A stretch of DNA of 21,900 nucleotides from NCBI GenBank assembly GCA_946187605.1, contig CAMHRH010000004.1:1-21900 (forward strand), read 5' to 3'. The position numbers and the translations under genes were made by a program. A model generated the notes under the pieces. It was given only the letters and a program-made list of their open reading frames with translations. It was not told where the DNA came from and searched no databases. This stretch comes from an uncultured Candidatus Saccharibacteria bacterium (lineage in GTDB: Bacteria > Patescibacteriota > Saccharimonadia > Saccharimonadales > Saccharimonadaceae). Positions 1 to 7,600 of the stretch are shown in pieces. Position 1 is the stretch's first letter; each line of letters opens with the position of its first letter.

Positions 1-1
1 G

Positions 2-127
2 TTCAATGAGAACGAGCTCACGGAAATCGAAAAGATCATCGGCACGCCTCTGAGCAACATTTGCCCAGCATATCCGTATTTGGGCATAGCCGAGCAGATG
101 GTCGACAAAATTACCGCCACAAGTTAA
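2..127 (+). CDS. C-terminal end of an unidentified protein (5' cut by window edge)
   Basis: The last 41 codons of a reading frame enter from the left edge and stop at TAA (125-127). The visible residues include ELTEIEKIIG and CPAYPYLGIAEQMVDKI. It is followed 10 bases later by a good intrinsic terminator, as expected at the end of a real gene. I do not recognise the family from so short a piece. The alternation of charged and hydrophobic residues suits a soluble protein end, and no membrane segment is visible. Confidence 0.6.
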   Translation, partial: FNENELTEIEKIIGTPLSNICPAYPYLGIAEQMVDKITATS

Positions 128-137
128 CTCCTTTATC

Positions 138-166
138 GCCCCGACTTTACGCCGGGGCATTTTTTT
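138..166 (+). terminator. Intrinsic terminator of the left-edge gene
   Basis: A 6-bp GC stem (GCCCCG at 138-143 with CGGGGC at 153-158) is followed by a run of T residues. It closes the partial gene ending at 127. The candidate -35 of the tRNA-Val promoter (146-151) falls inside the hairpin loop, so terminator and next promoter are interlaced. Confidence 0.85.
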
Positions 167-174
167 GCTAAAAT
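146..174 (+). promoter_or_regulatory. Promoter of tRNA-Val
   Basis: TTTACG (146-151), a 17-base spacer and TAAAAT (169-174) form a promoter with an extended -10 TGC just upstream (166-168). Transcription would begin near 181, a few bases before the mature tRNA 5' end at 187. Confidence 0.6.
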
Positions 175-186
175 AAGCTCACTTGT

Positions 187-263
187 GGGTCGCTAGCTCA
201 GTTGGCTAGAGCGCCTCGTTTACACCGAGGAGGTCGGGGGTTCGAGCCCCTCGCGACCCACCA
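187..263 (+). tRNA. tRNA-Val (anticodon TAC)
   Basis: A full cloverleaf is visible. The acceptor GGGTCGC (187-193) pairs with GCGACCC (253-259), the D arm is GCTC/GAGC, the anticodon stem CCTCG/CGAGG carries loop TTTACAC with anticodon TAC (Val), and the T loop is TTCGAGC. The discriminator is A and CCA is encoded (261-263). Confidence 0.97.
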
Positions 264-302
264 AGCATTAAACAATATCCTACAGGGATATTTTTTAATG
301 CT
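264..302 (+). terminator. Long hairpin directly after tRNA-Val
   Basis: Outer arms AGCATTAAA (264-272) and TTTAATGCT (294-302) flank an inner stem ATATCC/GGATAT with a TACAG loop and a T run. It begins at the base after the tRNA CCA and probably ends the tRNA transcript. It also separates the tRNA from the truncated CYTH remnant. Confidence 0.7.
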
Positions 303-308
303 TCTCTG

Positions 309-803
309 ATTCGATATCTAATCGAATATCCGAACTTAGAGCTCCTGCGCGCGATGCCAAACTGCCAGGAAGTCGAGATTCTGCAGACTTACCTAAATGG
401 CAGTAATTCCAAAAACGAGGTACGCGTACGCCAGAGAGGACTGAATGGGAATTACGTCTTCACAAAGACTACCAAGCGCGGCTCAGACGACCCCAAGAAG
501 CGCGTCGAAATTGAGAAACGTATTTCAAAAGACGAATATCTTAAGGCCTTAATGGACGCCTGCCCTGGTGCAAGCCCAATTCGCAAAACACGTTTCTGTA
601 TATTAAGACGCGAGAGTGGCCAATATCTCGAAATAGATATCTACCCAACATCAAGCAGATATGCGATTCTCGAAGTAGAATTTGCATCAGCCGACAATGA
701 GGTAGTTGCACCGGAATTCATCAAAATCGTCAAAGAAGTTACCGACGATAAAGCATATCGCAACATCCACATTGCTTTTAATGGCAACCGGCTACCAGAA
801 TAA
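309..803 (+). pseudogene. 5'-truncated CYTH-domain protein remnant
   Basis: The frame encodes most of a CYTH (triphosphate-tunnel) domain of the kind found as the C-terminal part of AAA-ATPase/CYTH fusion proteins. Visible hallmarks are RVRQRG, FTKTTKRG, EIEKRIS, RKTRFC, YLEIDIYP and ILEVEF. The first ATG is at 354, but homology-like sequence (RYLIEYPNLELL) continues upstream in frame to about 309 with no start codon. No Shine-Dalgarno motif precedes ATG 354, and the usual N-terminal ExExK strand is degenerate. The frame starts right after the tRNA-Val hairpin. It ends at a normal TAA with its own terminator. I read this as the surviving 3' part of a larger gene. A short expressed form from ATG 354 (149 residues) cannot be excluded. 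Family call is strong; pseudogene status is likely. Confidence 0.65.
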
Positions 804-812
804 GCCACGACA

Positions 813-842
813 AAACCCGCCCTACTACGAGCGGGTTTTTTA
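813..842. terminator. Terminator after the CYTH remnant, possibly bidirectional
   Basis: AAACCCGC (813-820) pairs with GCGGGTTT (831-838), an 8-bp stem with a T run on the plus strand and an A run on the other side. It can serve both the CYTH remnant and the minus-strand MazG-like gene ending at 906. Confidence 0.85.
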
Positions 843-905
843 TTTGCAAATAACTAGCCGAAAAGAAAACGTAAAACTAGCCTACCAGCACCACTCTCAT
901 AACCA

Positions 906-1199
906 CTATTTCTTAACCTTTACGCCATTCACGACTTTATATTCACGCTTCGCATTAATTGCCATCTTTTTCTCTATTTCCTTACCCAAATCAAAACCAA
1001 GAATCTCTGAGATTCCTAGTAAATAGATCGCAACGTCCGCTAATTCGCTCCCTAAGTCATCTTTCTTCTTCAGCCACGCATCATAAGCTTCCGCAACTTC
1101 GCCATACATTAAACAAAATTCAAAATTTACATCCGTTACATTAAAACCATGCGCAACCTTATTATCGTAAACCGCTTTCTGTATATCCTTTGTCGTCAT
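906..1199 (-). CDS. MazG-like nucleotide pyrophosphohydrolase
   Basis: A 97-residue all-alpha NTP pyrophosphohydrolase of the MazG-like type. This fold hydrolyses (d)NTPs to NMP and pyrophosphate with Mg2+ and often acts as a house-cleaning enzyme for non-canonical nucleotides. The metal-binding pattern ExxE-14-ExxD is visible as E34, E37, E52 and D55. The length suits a minimal single-domain member. An in-frame ATG lies five codons upstream (1214), but GGGAG sits about six bases before the ATG at 1199, so I chose the inner start. It is divergent from the HAD phosphatase gene and ends toward a shared terminator. The exact substrate cannot be told from sequence. Confidence 0.85.
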   Translation of the reverse strand: MTTKDIQKAVYDNKVAHGFNVTDVNFEFCLMYGEVAEAYDAWLKKKDDLGSELADVAIYLLGISEILGFDLGKEIEKKMAINAKREYKVVNGVKVKK

Positions 1200-1335
1200 A
1201 TACTGTACTCCCATATTTCACTCTACGTCCGTCACATTCGGCAGAAACCCATCCTCCTGCATATCTACGCCAGGCCCCAATCATCCTGCCCATGGCGGAC
1301 AAAGCATGCTTTCATTACTTCATCATATCACGCTA

Positions 1336-1363
1336 TTGACAAACAAGCGAAAAATGATAAAAT
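1336..1363 (+). promoter_or_regulatory. Promoter of the HAD phosphatase gene
   Basis: A consensus -35 TTGACA (1336-1341), a 16-base spacer and -10 TAAAAT (1358-1363), with an extended -10 TG at 1355-1356. Transcription near 1370 would give a leader of about 14 bases that is almost entirely the GGAGGTGAT ribosome-binding site (1371-1379). Confidence 0.8.
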
Positions 1364-1383
1364 ATATATCGGAGGTGATATCT

Positions 1384-2163
1384 TTGTTCATTACAATCAT
1401 ACTGAGTGACTTCGATGGCACGCTCAATGAATATAGCGATGCGAACATTTTTGCAAGCAATCTCGACGCCATTAATCGATGGCGCGAGAAAGGCCTACCC
1501 TTCGTCATAACGACAGGGCGTAGCCCCGAGAGCCTGCGTGCAATATTCCCAAATTACGCTAACTATGTCGATTACTGCATCTTTAATGACGGGGCGCTTA
1601 TTACCGATCGCTACGATCGAGTATTATTCAGCGACTCATTCGGCCAAACGCTAGCAGACGCTATCGAAGAAATTCTTTCCAACTTTAAGCATTCCAGCGA
1701 ATACGCAAAAATATGTTTCAATGAATTCAGTGAAAGCCCAGCTATCAGTCCCGAGACAGAGAAAATCCGTTTCTGGTTCAACGACCTTACTGACTGCATA
1801 GCACTCGAAAAAATGCTTCAGGATAAGCTCCAAAACGAGCTAGAGCTCTACGCATACCATAGAGTTTTATTCAATGACGACACGCGTCTCCACTGGGTAA
1901 AGCCTACTATGCGTTATATCCTCGAAGTAAATCGTAAAGGCACAGACAAGAAAACCGGCGCTGACAAGCTCATTGAAGCATTAGGAATCAGAGGCAATGC
2001 ATATGTTATTACCGTCGGAGACGACATCAACGACATATCTATGCTGAAAGCATACCACGGCTATATTGTTCGGAATGCTAGAGAAGAAGTTCGGAAGAAC
2101 TTCAACGAGTCGCGTATAGTAGATCATCTATACAACCTCATCATCAGAAAGCTCCCGCGCTAA
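1384..2163 (+). CDS. HAD superfamily hydrolase, Cof/IIB type phosphatase
   Basis: A 259-residue haloacid dehalogenase-type phosphatase, presumably cytosolic and acting on a sugar phosphate or similar small phosphate ester. Motif I is DFDGT (nucleophile D9, general acid D11), motif II is TTGR at about 43-46, and motif IV is GDDIND at about 212-217. The large insert between motifs II and IV suits the type IIB cap of the Cof family. The start is TTG at 1384, five bases after a perfect GGAGGTGA. An upstream in-frame ATG (1306) precedes the promoter and cannot be the start. The TAA stop lies in the loop of the terminator hairpin. Substrate is unknown. Confidence 0.88.
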   Translation: MFITIILSDFDGTLNEYSDANIFASNLDAINRWREKGLPFVITTGRSPESLRAIFPNYANYVDYCIFNDGALITDRYDRVLFSDSFGQTLADAIEEILSNFKHSSEYAKICFNEFSESPAISPETEKIRFWFNDLTDCIALEKMLQDKLQNELELYAYHRVLFNDDTRLHWVKPTMRYILEVNRKGTDKKTGADKLIEALGIRGNAYVITVGDDINDISMLKAYHGYIVRNAREEVRKNFNESRIVDHLYNLIIRKLPR

Positions 2164-2178
2164 GCGGGAGCTATTTTT
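2150..2178 (+). terminator. Terminator overlapping the HAD gene stop codon
   Basis: AGCTCCCGC (2150-2158) pairs perfectly with GCGGGAGCT (2164-2172), and the five-base loop contains the TAA stop. ATTTTTATT follows. The last three codons of the gene form the left arm. Confidence 0.9.
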
Positions 2179-2279
2179 ATTATCTATCGCCTAGACATTC
2201 CTCTTCGCATCCCCCTTCATCGCCCACCTAAATACGAAGGCGCATCCAGTCAGCAATACTACATGGCATAAGATATTAT

Positions 2280-3236
2280 TTAGACTATCAAAATATAAGT
2301 ATAATACGCCGCAAATAGCATCACCATAAAAATCCCCTCTCGGCGCGTCAGTTTTTTATTACTCTTTCCAAAAACATAGTACGAGAGCGCCGCAACCAAT
2401 ACGACTGCCGTATCAATAAAACCAAACGCGCCAGACTCAAAGCCGCCAAAAATCAGCGTCGGCAAACCCAACACGATACAGATATTAAATATATTTGTCC
2501 CAATAATATTTCCTACAGCCAAGTCAAACTCACCTTTACGCGAAGCGCCGACCGTCATTGTTAGCTCCGGCAAGGACGTGCCAATCACGATTGCCGTCAT
2601 CGCAATCACCTTTTGAGATATTCCCAGCGCTCCTGCAATTGCAACCGCATTGTCCACAACGACGTCCGCAGACACGACTACTACTACGATGCTAAAAATA
2701 ATAAACAAAATCGCCTGCTTCATAGTATATTTCGTTTTTGGCAGACGCCCACGCTTCGCTTTTCGCGCATGTACGGTCATGAAGACATAAACCATAAAGA
2801 CTGCAAAAAGCGCCAACAATATCAAAGCATCTATCCTAGACAAGCCGTTAGGCTTCCCCCGAAAAATCGAATCATTCAGCACCACGAAGAAAGCCCCCGT
2901 CACAATCACTAGTAATGGCAGCTCACGCTTCACTGTCCGTTCATGGACCTCAATTGGCTTCACTAATGTCGCCACGCCCACAATCAATAAAATATTCACA
3001 ATACACGAACCGATCACGTTCGCCAAAGTCATATCAACGTTATGGCTCGCCATCGATGTAAACGAAATTGCAAGCTCCGGCGCACAGGTCCCAAATGCGG
3101 CTACCGTTAGCGCAACCAACATCTTCGGCACACGCAACCGCGTGGCGAGTGAGGAAGCCGCATCAACAAAAACATCTGAAGCCTTCACTAGAGCAATCAA
3201 GCCTGCAATTAACAAAACAACATTCAGAGCAAACAT
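2280..3236 (-). CDS. Calcium/sodium antiporter (CaCA family, YrbG-like)
   Basis: A 318-residue membrane protein of the Ca2+/cation antiporter superfamily, which exports Ca2+ in exchange for Na+ or H+. It shows the inverted duplication of the family. Each half carries an alpha-repeat: GTCAPELAIS with NVIGSCIVNI in the first, and GTSLPELTMT with GNIIGTNIFN in the second. The acidic residues in the two PEL motifs are the expected ion ligands. About ten hydrophobic segments are visible, separated by a basic loop (VHARKAKRGRLPKTK) near the middle. Length fits the prokaryotic family. ATG 3236 is preceded directly by an in-frame TTG (3239), and AAGG lies 10-13 bases upstream, so either could initiate. 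It appears monocistronic. Confidence 0.92.
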   Translation of the reverse strand: MFALNVVLLIAGLIALVKASDVFVDAASSLATRLRVPKMLVALTVAAFGTCAPELAISFTSMASHNVDMTLANVIGSCIVNILLIVGVATLVKPIEVHERTVKRELPLLVIVTGAFFVVLNDSIFRGKPNGLSRIDALILLALFAVFMVYVFMTVHARKAKRGRLPKTKYTMKQAILFIIFSIVVVVVSADVVVDNAVAIAGALGISQKVIAMTAIVIGTSLPELTMTVGASRKGEFDLAVGNIIGTNIFNICIVLGLPTLIFGGFESGAFGFIDTAVVLVAALSYYVFGKSNKKLTRREGIFMVMLFAAYYTYILIV

Positions 3237-3301
3237 CAACTATTATTTTACCTTATTTCGCTTACGCTTAAATGATATTTTTCTCAACAGTTTAGCTGTG
3301 C

Positions 3302-3307
3302 TATAAT
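3302..3307 (+). promoter_or_regulatory. Extended -10 of tRNA-Ala
   Basis: TATAAT preceded by TGC gives a consensus extended -10, placed 12 bases before the tRNA 5' end. No good -35 is seen, which is common with extended -10 elements. Confidence 0.7.
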
Positions 3308-3319
3308 ATATCCATCCAT

Positions 3320-3395
3320 GGGGTGTTAGCTCAGTTGGTAGAGCGATTGGTTCGCAATCAATAGGTCAGGAGTTCGAATCTCCTACACTCCACCA
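3320..3395 (+). tRNA. tRNA-Ala (anticodon CGC)
   Basis: The acceptor GGGGTGT (3320-3326) pairs with ACACTCC (3385-3391) and contains the G3:U70 wobble pair that marks alanine tRNAs. The anticodon arm ATTGG/TCAAT carries loop TTCGCAA with anticodon CGC, reading GCG (Ala). The T loop is TTCGAAT, the discriminator is A, and CCA is encoded (3393-3395). Confidence 0.96.
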
Positions 3396-3403
3396 TTTTC
3401 CAT

Positions 3404-3426
3404 AGGCCATAGCGGCCTTCTTTTTT
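3404..3426 (+). terminator. Terminator of tRNA-Ala
   Basis: AGGCC (3404-3408) and GGCCT (3414-3418) with loop ATAGC are followed by TCTTTTTT. It lies between the tRNA and the convergent GH30 gene. There is no T run on the minus strand, so it should not stop GH30 transcription efficiently. Confidence 0.75.
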
Positions 3427-3438
3427 GTTTGCATTAAA

Positions 3439-4665
3439 TCAGAATCTTATGCTCTTTATTTCGCCGCAAGCAAGCTCGACTTTCCTAGTCTCGCCGTCGC
3501 AACGCACATCCGCTTGCTGGACCTCGTCTGATACATTAGCTAGCACCACAATATACCCGCCCTTCGCCTTTCGCCCGACAGCAACAATCTTATCCGATTC
3601 TAGCTCGCAACGCACTACCTCACTTCCTGCCGGAAAAGCTTTTGCAAATCTTCTAAGCGCATCAAAAATCGGCGTCAATATATAATCATCACCACTTTTA
3701 TTTAAAATAACTGGGCTTTTGACATAATTTTCACAATAGCTCGGCCCACCACCCCAAGACAAAAGCATATTCCAATCAATCCAAGCATTTGTTCCGCTAT
3801 TAATGTCTTGCATTAATTCCCCCAAGTATAGCCGCGCCGCTCCCTCCCATTCCGCCGCATCATATGGCGAAAATGCGCAACACATTTCCGAACTAACCAT
3901 CAAAGTCTCTGGATACTTTTGACGAACCTTCCACATCTCATTAGGATACGTACCGTCATACCAGTGATAACAGATACCAGCTACACACTCCTCCTGGCCA
4001 TGCGCGTTATTGCGCAAAAGCTCATCTGCAACCTTGGCCAACTTGCTTTTATTATGGTCCCAGACTAATATTTTTACATCCGTGCTACTAAGCTCATTTA
4101 TTAAATACCTATAGATTATTCTTCGCTGCGCCCTAAACGAATACAAGCAAGATTCCCAAATCTGCTTCGCAAATGGCTCATTCTGTGGCGAAAGATAATC
4201 AATTCTTACCCCTCTATCTCCATACTCATCAATCCACTTTCGCAAATAGTGCGCATAATTCCGATATTGCCAAAAACGCAATCTACCTCCATAACGCATT
4301 TTCCGCGTCGTCTTCATGTTGCTTGGTGGCGACCATGGACTAGCGAGTAACTTCAACTCCTTTTTCTCTAATATCCTCCTTAAAAGCGGCAAGACATATT
4401 GTTCGTCGTGCTCAACCGAAAAATCTTCTAGATTATTCTTTCTCGTATATTCATACGGCTCCAAACAGAAGTCATTGCTTCCAATACATACCCTTCCCCA
4501 ACGATAATCAAGCCCATTTGTGCCATAATATGCATTCAAAAGCCCCGCCTGTTTTTCCGCACTTAGCTTCGAAAAATTATATGCGGTCGCCTCCGTAATC
4601 GCTCCGCCCATCCCTTGCCAAACGCCAAGTCGCAAATCACTTCGAACTACTATTTTAATACTCAT
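3439..4665 (-). CDS. Glycoside hydrolase family 30 (glucosylceramidase-like)
   Basis: A 408-residue GH30 enzyme, a retaining beta-glycosidase (the family includes glucosylceramidases and beta-1,6-glucanases). The N-terminal GMGGAITEA and WSPPSNMKTT motifs, the acid/base region SPQNEPF and a nucleophile candidate in VSSEMC are visible within the (beta/alpha)8 barrel. The last 70 or so residues form the expected beta-sandwich (YIVVLANVSDEVQ). No signal peptide is visible, so secretion by Sec is not predicted. Its ATG overlaps the TGA of the giant adhesin in an ATGA junction, implying translational coupling, and it ends the operon. Its substrate could be a glycan on the cell surface or an imported glycoside; the sequence does not decide. 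Family assignment is strong. Confidence 0.88.
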   Translation of the reverse strand: MSIKIVVRSDLRLGVWQGMGGAITEATAYNFSKLSAEKQAGLLNAYYGTNGLDYRWGRVCIGSNDFCLEPYEYTRKNNLEDFSVEHDEQYVLPLLRRILEKKELKLLASPWSPPSNMKTTRKMRYGGRLRFWQYRNYAHYLRKWIDEYGDRGVRIDYLSPQNEPFAKQIWESCLYSFRAQRRIIYRYLINELSSTDVKILVWDHNKSKLAKVADELLRNNAHGQEECVAGICYHWYDGTYPNEMWKVRQKYPETLMVSSEMCCAFSPYDAAEWEGAARLYLGELMQDINSGTNAWIDWNMLLSWGGGPSYCENYVKSPVILNKSGDDYILTPIFDALRRFAKAFPAGSEVVRCELESDKIVAVGRKAKGGYIVVLANVSDEVQQADVRCDGETRKVELACGEIKSIRF

Positions 4666-7600
4666 TTTGTACGTCGCTTAATACGCCAAGCCACACATCC
4701 ACCAATTACCGAAACTAACAGAATAGACACCCAGGCGATAATGTCATCAAATGTTGACGGATTGGCTATTTTTGCATAGCGATAAGTCACAACTTGTACC
4801 TCCTCGCCAAAAATGTACTCTTTCTCAACTATACTAACCAATCTATATCCAAGCACCACCTCGGGCTCAGCCCTATACTCGTCGCCAACAATACCGTCAA
4901 CGTCGCGCTCTTCTTTTATCTCGTCTCCATCCACATCAACAAAACGAGTAATAATCTTAGCAGGTGTCAGGACCTCAGTTTCCACTGAATCCTCCGCAAG
5001 ATTATCTTTCATCTCCAAACTAGACTCAGCTGACACTACAACCTCTAGCACATCGCGCGCCGATGCGCCTTCATATACTAAACTAATATTCTTCTTAACA
5101 TTGATTCGACTCACTCCATTCTCAGAGATATAGCTATTAACACTCGGTACACTAACTTCCCATGTAATTGTATTTTCTTCTGCATCATAATCACCATTAT
5201 CAAAATCGGAGTCATCATCGGATACGCCGTAAGGCAGTTTTCCAACAAGAGTCAGCACCATATCACCGATATAATCCGAAATATTAGCCGAATAATCTAT
5301 CTCATAGCTTATCGGCGCATTCTTCGAGTCAACCGATTCTGGCGCAGTAACCTTTAGCTTGGTGCCAAAATCAGGATCCTTCTTTTGATACAGATATGTT
5401 ACTTCTATGAGGCCACTCGAAATCGTCCCTCTATAATTATCCGGTTCGTCATTTACCAGTTCGTAGTTGATAAAATTACTCGGTATTTCCGAAAGCGGAC
5501 TCGTCTCATAACTATCCGTATAATCATAACTCCTACGCATATCGCCAGCCACAGTCTGGCCATCAACCGTCAAATAATGAACAACGACATCGCCCTGCTT
5601 CAGCTTATAGTAGTAGGTTACCTCAATGTCGCCACCTACAACCCCCTCAGCGTCGCCATCGATACTATCCAGCTCATAATTATCATCCGTAGCCCGGCTA
5701 GTCGAATAGCTAGCACCATAATACACATCCTGAGTTGAGCTAGATGCCATCTCCGAGCTATCGCTCTTCTTTAAATGATTAACGACAAGCGTAGCCTTCT
5801 TTTGCATATATTGTACAGAAATATTATTTCCACTCCTATTTACGACTGCATTATAATTGCTAAGTTCTTCTGCACTAAAGTCATAAGATAGTATTTCGCC
5901 TTCGTCCGAATATCGCCTCAGCATACTAATACACTCCCAGTCATTAGTCGCCAATACACTATTTTCGACAACATTTCCGTTTGAGTCAGTTGCATTAACC
6001 ACAACGGTGCTCGGACGAATACTATCGACATTGTTCCTATCATCAAAAGCAACTTCAATGTTGTACTGCCCTTTCGCAACATAGCCCACGACACCGATAT
6101 TATAGGTCGCACTTCGCGAGCCTCGCGCCGCCGTTATATTATTGATCATCGCACTAGTGTGCATTGGCGTACTTGTCTTGCTACCACTAGCCTGATTATC
6201 CGAATTATACGCACCAGGAGCGCTAGGATCACCTTTCTTCGTAAATATCATTCCCCCATCAATATCCGCCGATGAAATCGGATGCTTATTGATTACATTG
6301 ATATAATATCCATTCTCTGCCTGAATTAGCTCTTCAAAAACATACTCACCATTTTCATTTGTCTCAGTAGTCTGGACAATATTCCCGGAGCTCTTGTCGT
6401 ATAGCTCAATCTGCCAACCAGACTCCTTTAAAGCTACCTCATCAGCGTCGAACTTACCATTCTCATTTACATCAACAAAAATCCGTCCGCTGACATTACT
6501 ATCTGCAAGCTGAATCGCAATATAACTACCATAGTACCAACCCGAAAATATATCGCCGCCACTATTCGTTAACTGCTGAAAATACAACGGACGCCACGCA
6601 TCGACTACGCCTTCGTCGACTAATTCACTATCTACTACATGTAGTCTATACCCAAAATCATACTTATCGACCGCACCTGGCGCACTCGCCGGAATATTTG
6701 TCGCGACGATTTTTATACAGTTCACCGCATCCCAGTCACCACTCGTCCAAGTGCTAACCTGATCCGTGAATGTCGATACATTATCCAGCACAGCCCCATC
6801 ATTTGTTGGCGAAATATTCTTTCCATAATATATCTTAAAAATTGAACTATCCGGATTATTTAAAGCTCCATTTAGCGCAACAGAAAAATCAAAATCTTCT
6901 CCATTATAATTCAGCGACCCCCAATTCTCATCTTTTTTAGGAATCGGCAAATAAGTTATTGTCGGACCAGCTATATCGACTCCAGAGTTATTCGCAATCG
7001 ACATATTCATATCCAAGAACGACATATCCGAAGTACCAATCGCAATCGAATTCGCCCCCTCATTCCAGCTCACCCATGTATTCGACTTAGAATGCTTAGC
7101 CGAGTTGCTAATCAGCAACGACTGCGAGCCACGAATCTGGTAATATTGAGCACCTACGCCATGCACCATCGCTCCTGCACCACCCGCAATTCCGTATGTA
7201 TCGCCAGGATAATGATGTGTAGTAATCCCGGTCGTATTTGGATCTCTCACAAAAACCATATCACGCGTTACGTGCGTCTGATCCGGCGTAGTCAAATCCG
7301 TTTCAACTGTATATGACACCGTCAACGACGTGTACGCTAGGCTTCCATTTCCATATATATAATTCGAGGAAATGTTCGCCGCACCATCCGTTACATTGCG
7401 CCCATCTAGTACATAGACCCTCGCCGTAGTCGTATCGAAATACTCAATATCGCCAAAGCGATCAGTTATATCGACATTGCCTCGATATGGACCGTTCGTC
7501 ACTTTTATATTTGTTATCGGCAAGAAATTCCCCTCAGCATCGCGCGCTTCCTGACGAATATAAATCATCGGCGTATATATGCTTGTTCTATACTGCGGCG

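Noticed and set aside
2191..2290. Minus-strand frame after the antiporter reading DSLNNILCHVVLLTGCAF and ending in a basic tail at TAG 2191
   Set aside because: It looks like a membrane helix plus basic tail but has no start codon or ribosome site, and its upstream part lies out of frame inside the antiporter gene. It could be a decayed gene end; I cannot support it as a feature.
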